Assembly: GCF_003003175.1 (NCBI RefSeq)
Contig: NZ_PVTY01000016.1
Coordinates: 1 to 64,000, forward strand
DNA from: Nesterenkonia sandarakina
GTDB lineage: Bacteria; Actinomycetota; Actinomycetes; Actinomycetales; Micrococcaceae
Reading direction: 5' to 3'
Length of the DNA stretch: 64,000 bases
Position 1 is the first letter of the stretch. Each line of letters starts with the position of its first letter. The position numbers and the translations under genes are program-made. Of this stretch, positions 51,646 to 59,272 are shown piece by piece. The notes under the pieces are model-generated. The model was not told the origin of the DNA and did no database searches. It saw only the letters and a program-made list of their open reading frames with translations.

Positions 51646-53415
51646 ATGAAGGTACGCACCCTGCTGGTCCTGCTCACGCTGGTGACCGCTCTGCTGGGCC
51701 AGACGGCGCCGACCTTCTCCACCGCGGCGTTCACCTCCACCTCAAGCACCGCCGAGAGCACGATCCGGGCCGCTGCGGACTGGACTCCCCCCACGGTCAC
51801 CATGAACAGCCCCGGCTCCGCAGTCCGGGACATCACCACGGTCTCCGCCGCGGCCACCGACGCCGACTCCGCGATCGCCAGCGTCAGGATCGAACACCGC
51901 GGTCCCCACGCGACCGGCTGGACCGAGCTGTGCACCGCCACCGCGGCTCCCTATCGCTGCGCCTGGAACACCAAGGACGGCGACGACGGCACCCACAGCC
52001 TCCGCGCCGTGGCCACCGATACGCACGGAAACACCGCGACCTCAGAGGCCGCCACCACGACCGTGGCGAACAAGGTCACCGTGGTTCTCAGCGCACCGAG
52101 CCAGACGATTCGCGGCGCCGCCACGCTGACGACCACGCTGCACAATGCGGGTTCCACCGCGTACCGGGTCGACGTGGAGTTCGCGCCCACCGGGACCGAC
52201 CGCTGGTCCAGCGCCTGCGCCAATCTCAGCTCCCCGTACACCTGCAGCGGGAACACCGTGGCCATGCCCGACGGCGTCTACGATCTGCGCGCCACGGCCA
52301 CCGCGGGAGCTGCCACGGTCCGCTCGGAGGTGGTCCGCGGCATCCGCGTGGACAACACCGCCCCCAGCGTGACCATGAAGGACCCCGGCGCGACGCTGAG
52401 CGGGACGCGCACCTTCGAGAGCACCGCCACCGACGGCGGCTCGGGAGTCGCCCAGGTGCGGATCCAGTACGCCGCAGCCGGCGGCAGCTGGACAGATCTG
52501 TGCACCGACTCCTCCAGTCCCTACTCCTGCGAGTACGACACCAGCACGCTCACCGACGGGACCTACAGCTTCCGCGCCGTGGCCACCGACCAGGCCGGCA
52601 ACACCGCGACCTCAGCAGCCGTGACGAATCGGACGATCAAGAACACCGTCTCGACCGTCACCATGGTGAATCCCGGCTCGACGCTGACCGGAACCCGTCT
52701 CCTGCTGGCCAGCGCCAGCTCCACCGCCGGCGTCGGCTCGGTCCAGATCCAGCACTCCCTCAACGGGACGAACAGCTGGACCACCGCCTGCACCGTGACG
52801 CGGTGGCCCTACGCCTGCACCTGGGACTCCACGCGCGTGAACAACGGCACCTACTCCTTCCGCGCGGTGCTCACCGACGGCAACGGCGCCGAGACGATCT
52901 CCAACGTGACCACCGGATCAAGGGTCGACAACGCCGTGCTCGAAGCCTTGAGCCTTCAGGTGACGAACGGACGCACCGCAGGCAGGATCGATCAGGGTGA
53001 TTTCGTGAACTTCGTCTACAGCGATCAGGTCAGCCTCAGCTCGATCAGTCCCGGGTGGACCGGAGGGGCACGACCAGTGACGGTCAATGTGCGGGACAAC
53101 GGAGCTTCAGACATCATCGACATCACTCGGAGCGGCAGCAGCGTCAACCTCGGGTCGGTGAACCTCGGAGCCAACTACATCGGCTCAGGCCGGACCGCCA
53201 CGTTCCAGGCCACGATGACCCCGTCGATCAGCTCCTTCAACGGAGTGTCGCGAACGCTGATCAATGTCACCCTCCAATCCCCCGGCAGCGGCACCCAGAG
53301 CCTGCTCACCACGTCAGGGGCCTCCACGATGCAGTGGACGCCATCTCGATCGGCCAGCAGTCCGGATGGCACTCCAGTGTCAGAATCCCCGATCACGATC
53401 TCGGGTCGGTTCTGA
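51646..53415 (+). CDS. Secreted Ig-like repeat protein with SipW-type signal
   Basis: A predicted surface or exported protein of 589 residues. The signal VRTLLVLLTLVTALLGQTAP is followed by FSTAAFTSTSSTAEST, the pattern of SipW substrates. Four Ig-like repeats of about 90 residues follow (roughly residues 45-415), each with a Cys pair about nine residues apart, such as LCTATAAPYRCAW and LCTDSSSPYSCEY. DGTYSFRAVATDQAGNTATS is a typical last strand. The C-terminal 170 residues have no Cys and no recognised domain. The ATG at 51646 has GGAG four bases before it. No LPXTG motif or membrane anchor is present. Confidence 0.85.
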   Translation: MKVRTLLVLLTLVTALLGQTAPTFSTAAFTSTSSTAESTIRAAADWTPPTVTMNSPGSAVRDITTVSAAATDADSAIASVRIEHRGPHATGWTELCTATAAPYRCAWNTKDGDDGTHSLRAVATDTHGNTATSEAATTTVANKVTVVLSAPSQTIRGAATLTTTLHNAGSTAYRVDVEFAPTGTDRWSSACANLSSPYTCSGNTVAMPDGVYDLRATATAGAATVRSEVVRGIRVDNTAPSVTMKDPGATLSGTRTFESTATDGGSGVAQVRIQYAAAGGSWTDLCTDSSSPYSCEYDTSTLTDGTYSFRAVATDQAGNTATSAAVTNRTIKNTVSTVTMVNPGSTLTGTRLLLASASSTAGVGSVQIQHSLNGTNSWTTACTVTRWPYACTWDSTRVNNGTYSFRAVLTDGNGAETISNVTTGSRVDNAVLEALSLQVTNGRTAGRIDQGDFVNFVYSDQVSLSSISPGWTGGARPVTVNVRDNGASDIIDITRSGSSVNLGSVNLGANYIGSGRTATFQATMTPSISSFNGVSRTLINVTLQSPGSGTQSLLTTSGASTMQWTPSRSASSPDGTPVSESPITISGRF

Positions 53416-53744
53416 TGCGGCGCCCCGCGAAGCTCGCCGCGATCAGCGCCGCGCTGCTGGCGACTGCTCATGGGATCAACGGATGGCTGCAGCTGGAGGA
53501 GACGGCCTACCTGACCGTGCTCTCAGGCTTCGCCGCCGTGGCGCTGTGCACTCTGGTGGGGCTGCTCCTGGTCACCGCTGTGGGCCTGCCAGGAGAAGGC
53601 GCACCCGGTGCGCCCAGCTGGATCGAGGTCCTGCTCGTGGCGCTCTCCTGTTCGACCCTGCTGATGCTGGTGCTGAGCTCCACCCGGTCTCGTCTGCGGC
53701 CGAGCCCCGGTCAGGACACGGAACCGTACCGCCAGCGCGCGTAG
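53415..53744 (+). CDS. Small two- or three-helix membrane protein, hypothetical
   Basis: A protein of 109 residues starting in the overlap TGATG with the Ig-like gene, so probably co-translated. It has hydrophobic stretches LAAISAALLATAHGING, YLTVLSGFAAVALCTLVGLL and IEVLLVALSCSTLLMLVL and a short charged tail. I do not recognise a family. Its coupling to the Ig-like gene suggests a role in anchoring or exporting that protein, but this is inference from position. Confidence 0.7.
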   Translation: MRRPAKLAAISAALLATAHGINGWLQLEETAYLTVLSGFAAVALCTLVGLLLVTAVGLPGEGAPGAPSWIEVLLVALSCSTLLMLVLSSTRSRLRPSPGQDTEPYRQRA

Positions 53745-53753
53745 GATCTGCTC

Positions 53754-54563
53754 ATGATCGAGCTCACCTCAGGAACTCAGATGCCGGAGATCGGATTCGG
53801 CACCGGCAGCGCCACCACCGAGGCCATGGTCTCGGCACTGCATGCCGGCTACCGGCTGCTGGACACCGCGCAGATGTACGGCAACGAGGCCGAGGTCGGG
53901 GACGCGGTGAGGCTCTCCGGGGTCGACCGTGCCGAGGTCTTCGTCGCCACCAAGCTGAACAACGGCAATCACGATCCGGTCGCCGTGCGGGAGACCTTCG
54001 CAAAGTCCCTTGAGACGCTGGGCTTCGACTATGTGGACCTGTTCCTGATGCATTGGCCGATGCCGATGCTCGACGTGGACTACGTGGACACCTTCAAGGC
54101 GATGCTGCAGCTCACCGAGGACGGGCGCGCCCGCGCCGTCGGCGTCTCGAACTTCACCCCGGCCCAGCTTGAGCGCCTCATCGACGCCACCGGGGAGACC
54201 CCGGCGGTGAACCAGGTCGAGATGCACCCCTACTTCCCCAACGATGAGGTCCGCAGCTTCTGCCGGGAGAGCGGGATCGTGGTCCAGGCCTGGAGCCCGC
54301 TGGCCCGTACCGATCAGTTCGGCGATGCGGTGCTGACCGGGATCGCGCAGCGACTCGGGGTCAGCACCGCACAGGTGATGCTGCGCTGGCATCTGCAGCG
54401 CGGAGTGGTCGCCATCCCGAAGAGCAACAGCCCCGAGCGGATCGCGATGAACCGAGACATCTACAGCTTTGAGCTCGGCGAGGCGGACATGGCCGCCATC
54501 ACCGCGCTGGACAAGGGTGAGGACGGCCGACGGGGCGGTCACCCTGACACCTTCACCGGCTGA
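53754..54563 (+). CDS. Aldo/keto reductase (2,5-diketo-gluconate reductase-like)
   Basis: An NADPH-dependent reductase of 269 residues. The catalytic tetrad is visible: Asp and Tyr in LLDTAQMYGNEAEVG, Lys in VFVATKLNNGNH and His in DLFLMHWPMP. VGVSNFTPAQLERL and IPKSNSPERIAMN (cofactor phosphate site) complete the AKR5-type pattern. It begins nine bases after the small membrane protein gene, but no shared role is evident. The 238 bases downstream hold no gene that I can support. Confidence 0.93.
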   Translation: MIELTSGTQMPEIGFGTGSATTEAMVSALHAGYRLLDTAQMYGNEAEVGDAVRLSGVDRAEVFVATKLNNGNHDPVAVRETFAKSLETLGFDYVDLFLMHWPMPMLDVDYVDTFKAMLQLTEDGRARAVGVSNFTPAQLERLIDATGETPAVNQVEMHPYFPNDEVRSFCRESGIVVQAWSPLARTDQFGDAVLTGIAQRLGVSTAQVMLRWHLQRGVVAIPKSNSPERIAMNRDIYSFELGEADMAAITALDKGEDGRRGGHPDTFTG

Positions 54564-54801
54564 ACACCCCCGGACCGAGCCTCAGAAGCGGCAGGTTTCG
54601 ACGTCGATACGGTTCTGACCTGCGCCTGAACGAGGACCCCGGCCTCGGGCCCCGTTGGCCTCTTATATCGGCGGAGATTCGGGGGTACGCTCACCTCATC
54701 CGCGGGGGTTGGGCACTGTGCAGCAGTCATTGGTGGGGGCCTGACTGTCCACCGCGATCAGTGTCGCTCCCGAATGACCTTCGAGGGTGAAGGATGTGTT
54801 C

Positions 54802-55956
54802 GTGCGAACTTTTGGCGTTGAAGAAGAGCTGCTGCTGGTGGACGAATCCGAGCTGACTCCCCTGCCCCTGGGGTGGCAGGTCGCGGAGCGCAACAGCTTC
54901 CGCGCCCACAGCGGCCACGAGCTCACCGCAGAGCTTCAGCAGGAGCAGCTCGAGGTGGTCAATCCGCCGCAGAGCACGCTGAGCGGCCAGTTGGCGAGCA
55001 TCCAGACCGGTCGCGCCTGGGCGGACGCCTGCGCCGCCGAGTTCGGCGGCCGGGTCGTGGCGCTGGCCACCGTGCCCGGGGCGGTGACCCCTCACCTGGT
55101 TCCGCAGCACCGGTTCCAGCAGATGGCCGGGTGGGCGGGCATCACCGCCCGGCAGCAGCTCACCGGAGGGCTGCACATCCATGTATTGGTCCACTCGCGG
55201 GCCGAGGGCGTGGCGGTGCTGGACCGGATCCGGGTCTGGCTGCCCACGCTGCTGGCACTCAGCAGCAACTCCCCCTTCTGGGAGGACGACGACACGGCCT
55301 TCCACAGCTACCGCTATCAGACCTGGAGCCGCTGGCCGAACACCGGGCCGCCCGATCTCTTCGGCAGCATCGAGCGCTACGACCGGCAGCGGGAATCCCT
55401 GCTCCGGTCCCGGGTGCCGCTCGATGAAGGCATGCTCTACTTCGACGCGCGCATCTGTGACCGCCATTCAACGGTGGAGATCCGGGTCCCCGACGTCTGC
55501 CTCTTCGCCAGGCACGCTGCGGTGATCGCCGCACTGACCCGTGCCCTGGTGGAGACGGCGGCCCGGGACTGGCGAGCCGGGGTGCCCCCGCTGCTGGTGG
55601 AGACCGCGGTGCTTCGGGCCTGGACCTGGCGGGCCAGTCGCTGCGGGGTCGAGTCGCTGCTGGTGGATCCGTACACCGCGATGCCGGCTCCCGCCGGGGA
55701 GGTGGTGACGCGGCTGATCGACACCGTTGCGCCGGTCCTCGCGGAGTACAGGGAGGACCGCCAGGTGGACTCGCTGATCAGTGAGATCCTGCGCAACGGG
55801 ACAGGGGCCTACCACCAGCGTGAGGCCTTCCGCCACGCAGGTGACCTCCGCGACGTCGTCGCTGCCGCGCTGCACTCCACCCATGAGGTCAGTGAACCGA
55901 TCAGTCCGAAGGCCAAGGCCCTCCGGCGCGAACCGGTGAACGCCGGGGAGGAATGA
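54802..55956 (+). CDS. Carboxylate-amine ligase, GCS2 family (YbdK-like)
   Basis: A glutamate--cysteine ligase type 2 fold protein of 384 residues. RTFGVEEELLLVDESEL opens the domain. QEQLEVVNPPQSTLSGQ, TGGLHIHVLVHSRAEGVAVL and STVEIRVPDVCLFARHAAVI are the conserved blocks. I prefer the GTG at 54802, which has AAGGA eight bases before it; GTGs at 54787 and 54796 are also in frame. Members of the YbdK group have weak glutamate-cysteine ligase activity, and the true product in actinobacteria that make mycothiol is uncertain. Confidence 0.88.
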   Translation: MRTFGVEEELLLVDESELTPLPLGWQVAERNSFRAHSGHELTAELQQEQLEVVNPPQSTLSGQLASIQTGRAWADACAAEFGGRVVALATVPGAVTPHLVPQHRFQQMAGWAGITARQQLTGGLHIHVLVHSRAEGVAVLDRIRVWLPTLLALSSNSPFWEDDDTAFHSYRYQTWSRWPNTGPPDLFGSIERYDRQRESLLRSRVPLDEGMLYFDARICDRHSTVEIRVPDVCLFARHAAVIAALTRALVETAARDWRAGVPPLLVETAVLRAWTWRASRCGVESLLVDPYTAMPAPAGEVVTRLIDTVAPVLAEYREDRQVDSLISEILRNGTGAYHQREAFRHAGDLRDVVAAALHSTHEVSEPISPKAKALRREPVNAGEE

Positions 55957-55980
55957 TCGCCCCGTCGGTCGGCTCGAGGC

Positions 55981-56430
55981 TCAGAGCAGGACGGCGGTGC
56001 GGTCCCGGATGTACTCCCAGTCCACGGTGCCCGGGCAGGCGGTGGGGACCACTGACTCGTGCGGGACGATCGCGGTGAGCGGATTCAGCCTGAACTGCCG
56101 GCACAGCGTGACACAGCGCGCGATGGACATGTTCAGCGTCTGGGTGGTGGGCGCGCGGTTTGGGTCCGCGGAGTGCTCGATGCCGATGCTGCGCTGGTTG
56201 AAGGCAAAGTTCCCGGAGTGCCAGGCGGTGTTGTTCACGCTCACATACTGGTGGATCCGCCCCTCTCCAATCCCGTAGTGGGCGCTGACCTGGGAGTCGG
56301 GGTTGAGGAAGGTGGCGTCACAGGCCGCGAGGTTGCCCACGATGTAATGGATGACGATACGGTCCACCGCGGTGCCGCCCCGGCCCGTGGAGAAGTTCGG
56401 GGAGGTCTTCCAGATCACGTTCTGCTTCAC
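55981..56430 (-). CDS. N-acetylmuramoyl-L-alanine amidase, T7 lysozyme-like
   Basis: A zinc amidase of 149 residues cutting the peptide stem from peptidoglycan. Candidate zinc ligands are the His in IVIHYIVGN, the His in IVPHESVVPT and the Cys in TACPGTVDW, as in T7 lysozyme. HYGIGEGRIHQYVS and GIEHSADP are family strands. There is no signal peptide or cell-wall-binding domain, which is more like a phage endolysin than a housekeeping amidase. The GTG start at 56430 is three bases after the aldo/keto reductase stop, with GGAG before it. Confidence 0.88.
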   Translation of the reverse strand: MKQNVIWKTSPNFSTGRGGTAVDRIVIHYIVGNLAACDATFLNPDSQVSAHYGIGEGRIHQYVSVNNTAWHSGNFAFNQRSIGIEHSADPNRAPTTQTLNMSIARCVTLCRQFRLNPLTAIVPHESVVPTACPGTVDWEYIRDRTAVLL

Positions 56431-56433
56431 GGG

Positions 56434-57375
56434 TCAGTTCTCCATATCGTGTGAGACGGCGGTGAGCGCGTCCGCGTCCTGCGCGGTGAGATCGAGCTGC
56501 GCTCCGGCGAGCAGGGCCGGCAGCTGTGCAGTCGTGCGGGCGCTGGCGATCGGAGCCAGGATCTGCGGGCGGGTCCGCAGCCAGGCCAGCGCCACGGTGG
56601 GCATCTCGACCTCGAGTCGATCCGCGATCTCCTCCAGGGTCTCCAGGACCCTGGCGCCGGATTCGGAGACGTACTTCCCGGCCATTCCGGCGCGCGCCGC
56701 CCCGTCGAGATCCTCGCGGCGGCGGTATTTCCCGGCCAGGAACCCAGAGGCCAGCGCGAAGTACGGCATCACCGCCAGTCCCTCCTCCCGTGCCAGCTCA
56801 CTCGTGCCGGCTTCGAAGTCCCTGCGGTGGACCAGGTTGTAGTGCGGCTGCAGCGCCACCGGCAGGCTCGCCCCGGTGCGCCGAGCGATCTCGAACCATT
56901 CTCGGATCCGCGCAGGCGAGTAGTTCGACAGTCCGACGGCGCGGATCCTGCCTGCTTGGACGAGCTCCTCGAAGGCGGCGACGGTCTCTTCCAAGGGGGT
57001 CTGCTCGTCGTCGAAGTGCGCGTAGTAGAGGTCGATCTGCTCGACCCGGAGGCGTCGCAGCGATGCATCCGCGGCGGCCGCGACGTTCCTCCCGGACAGT
57101 CCCTTGAACTCGGGATGCTGGCTCACCTTGGTGGCGATGACGACGTCATCCCGGTTGCTGCGGTCGGCGAGCCACTCCCCGAGGATCGTCTCGGACTCAC
57201 CGCCGCTGTTGCCCTCGACCCAGGCCGAGTAGCTGTCTGCGGTGTCGATGAAGTTCCCGCCACCGGCGAGGTAGGCGTCGAGGACCTCGAAGGAGGTGTC
57301 TCGATCACTGGTCCAGCCGAAGGTGTTGGCGCCCAGGCACAGGCCTGAGACCTCGATACCGGTAGTGCCCAGCAC
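56434..57375 (-). CDS. Aldo/keto reductase (YajO/AKR11-like)
   Basis: A reductase of 313 residues. FIDTADSYSAWVEGNSGGES holds the catalytic Asp and Tyr. VVIATKVSQHPE holds the Lys and DLYYAHFDDEQTPLEE the His. IRAVGLSNYSPARI and LAWLRTRPQILAPIASART complete the pattern. The start is a GTG at 57375 with no good ribosome site; homologues begin about here. It is followed closely by the amidase gene, an unusual pairing. Confidence 0.9.
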   Translation of the reverse strand: MLGTTGIEVSGLCLGANTFGWTSDRDTSFEVLDAYLAGGGNFIDTADSYSAWVEGNSGGESETILGEWLADRSNRDDVVIATKVSQHPEFKGLSGRNVAAAADASLRRLRVEQIDLYYAHFDDEQTPLEETVAAFEELVQAGRIRAVGLSNYSPARIREWFEIARRTGASLPVALQPHYNLVHRRDFEAGTSELAREEGLAVMPYFALASGFLAGKYRRREDLDGAARAGMAGKYVSESGARVLETLEEIADRLEVEMPTVALAWLRTRPQILAPIASARTTAQLPALLAGAQLDLTAQDADALTAVSHDMEN

Positions 57376-57407
57376 GTTCTTGGACCCGGTCCCTGATGAG
57401 GCAGCGA

Positions 57408-57629
57408 TCAGAATCCCCTCCCCAGCGGGCAGCCGAGGTTGTTCGACGGATTCTCCTGCTTGCGCGCCCTGTCGTATTCGGTGGGCTGGCGCCGCATGCG
57501 CGGACTCGGCCGGGTCCGGTACCGGCGGCGCGGTGCGGCAGAGGCGGGCAATGCGGACACGAGGGTGACACCGGCGGTGGTGGCGCCCGCGGCGGCAGCT
57601 GTGATCATTTTGCGGCGGGAGAAGTGCAT
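57408..57629 (-). CDS. Short predicted secreted peptide with Tat-like signal
   Basis: A frame of 73 residues. FSRRKMITAAAAGATTAG is a twin-arginine-like motif followed by VTLVSALPASA and a predicted cut. The mature part is only about 44 residues, rich in Arg and Pro (RRRYRTRPSPRMRRQ) and ending GCPLGRGF. It may be a real small exported peptide or the surviving 5' end of a longer secreted protein. It lies 32 bases before the aldo/keto reductase start. Confidence 0.5.
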   Translation of the reverse strand: MHFSRRKMITAAAAGATTAGVTLVSALPASAAPRRRYRTRPSPRMRRQPTEYDRARKQENPSNNLGCPLGRGF

Positions 57630-57709
57630 TCTCGCAACCTACCGGGCGTTCAGATGCGGTACAAGGCGAACCTTCGAGAGCCTGTTCAGGGGCGCGCCCC
57701 CGATCCCGC

Positions 57710-58522
57710 CTAGAGGAGCAGGTTCACGGCACCGACGGCGGTGAGACCCAGGACCAGACGCTCGAAGACCGTCTGCGAGATGCGTCCGGCGATCCAGCGA
57801 CCGAGGAACGCGGCCACCACGACCAGCGGCACCAGCACCAGGACGATGCTCAAGATCTGGGTGTTCAACAGCCCCAGGCCGATCTGGAACGGAACCTTCA
57901 CCAGGTTCACTGCAAAGAAGAAATAGGCAGCGGTGCCGAGGAAGGTCTTGACGTCCAGACGCATCGCCAGCAGATACATGCTCATCACCGGTCCCCCGGC
58001 ATTGGCCACCATTGTGGTGAACCCGCCCAGCCAGCCGTAGCCGAAGCCAGCCACCCGGGCCCGCGGACGTCCGGACCTCGGGACCTGGTCCTGCGCTGCC
58101 TGCTGGTTCGGTGCCGGCTGCTGGCTCGGTGCCTGCTGGCCTGCCTGATGCCGGGCCTCCCGGCGTCGACGCAGGAGCGTGAAGACCAGCAGTGCGAGCA
58201 GGATCGCGCCGATCACCCGGCGCACCGCGGCGTCGGAGGCGATACCGAGGAAGACCGTGCCCACCGCCACGCCGAGCAGCACGGGCCAGATGAGTCGGCG
58301 CAGGATCGCCCAGTCCACGGTCTTGCGGTACATCGAGATCGCGAAGAGGTCCCCCACGATGAGCAGCACCAGCAGCGCCGCGGTGGACTCCCGCGCCGGC
58401 AGGGCCATGGCGAAGAGGACGACGGCGAGCGTGCCGCCCCCGGGCAGCGCCGTCTTCGACAGGCCCACCACCAGGGCGCCCACTCCGAGCAGCGCCCAGT
58501 TGAGCGCCTCCATTTCGACCAT
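57710..58522 (-). CDS. Sulfite exporter TauE/SafE family permease
   Basis: A membrane protein of 270 residues with about eight helices. GALVVGLSKTALPGGGTLAV and FGYGWLGGFTTMVANAGGPV are the two inverted family repeats. A Gln/Pro/Ala-rich cytoplasmic loop (about residues 120-150) separates the halves. The family moves sulfonates, sulfite or other anions; substrate is not predictable, and it is far from the sulfur block. An ATG at 58513 is an alternative start. Confidence 0.9.
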   Translation of the reverse strand: MVEMEALNWALLGVGALVVGLSKTALPGGGTLAVVLFAMALPARESTAALLVLLIVGDLFAISMYRKTVDWAILRRLIWPVLLGVAVGTVFLGIASDAAVRRVIGAILLALLVFTLLRRRREARHQAGQQAPSQQPAPNQQAAQDQVPRSGRPRARVAGFGYGWLGGFTTMVANAGGPVMSMYLLAMRLDVKTFLGTAAYFFFAVNLVKVPFQIGLGLLNTQILSIVLVLVPLVVVAAFLGRWIAGRISQTVFERLVLGLTAVGAVNLLL

Positions 58523-58611
58523 CGGACCAGCCTATAGACTCCGCGCAGGGCGGCTGCGACAGATCGCTGAGCCGCCGGTGTCTGAGACTGCAGAAAGTGA
58601 AGCGTGACCCT

Positions 58612-59265
58612 ATGGCCGCACCATCGGTGAGCGAGAGTGCCATCACCGCCAGCCTGCTCTTCGCGATCGGGCTCGGGCAGACCCCGGATCCCCAGTCCCC
58701 CGCCCTCGCGGCGGATCTCAAGGAGACCGTCATCCGGATGCTCGAGGACCAGGGGGCGTCGGCGCAGGTCACGCAGGCGATCGACGCCGTGCGGGCAGGG
58801 AGGGACGCGGTGGCGGCCGACCCTTCCCTGAGCCTCTCCGCGCAGAAGTATGAGCAGCGCCGGAGCCAGTTCCTCGCCGCACAGGGGTCAGCGCCGGGGC
58901 GGGGAAGAAAAGTCTGGCCCGTGGGTGCCAGCACCATTCTCAAGCGCGCGTCGGGCTCCTGGAGTGCAGCGCTGCAGAACGTCGGACTCGCGCCCTCAAC
59001 CCGCGCCAGGCCCTCGGGGTTCGGGACCGCCAGGTTCTCCGAGGAGCAGTTCAAGGCAGCGCTGCGCGACTTCACCGCCGACGGCGGGCGGGCAGGTTTC
59101 ACCACCAGCTACCAGAGCTACGTGGACTGGCGGAAGCTCCAACAGCAGGGCGGACGCAGCGATCTGCCCTCTGGCCCGAGCATCCGCAACAGCTACGGGA
59201 GCTGGAACGCCGCGCTGGAGCAGGACGGTGTACAGCCGGGCGGGACCACCCCGGACGAGAGCTGA
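58612..59265 (+). CDS. Hypothetical protein with repeated GSW-x-AAL motifs
   Basis: A protein of 217 residues. Two similar motifs, RASGSWSAALQNVGLAPSTR near the middle and NSYGSWNAALEQDGVQ near the end, resemble helical DNA-binding repeats found beside HNH and homing-type endonucleases, though no nuclease motif is present here. DFTADGGRAGFTTSYQSY lies between them. The N-terminal 90 residues are helical with no recognised domain. The ATG at 58612 is chosen over a GTG at 58597. It diverges from the TauE gene and converges with the photolyase-like gene. Confidence 0.75.
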   Translation: MAAPSVSESAITASLLFAIGLGQTPDPQSPALAADLKETVIRMLEDQGASAQVTQAIDAVRAGRDAVAADPSLSLSAQKYEQRRSQFLAAQGSAPGRGRKVWPVGASTILKRASGSWSAALQNVGLAPSTRARPSGFGTARFSEEQFKAALRDFTADGGRAGFTTSYQSYVDWRKLQQQGGRSDLPSGPSIRNSYGSWNAALEQDGVQPGGTTPDES

Positions 59266-59272
59266 ACCGACA

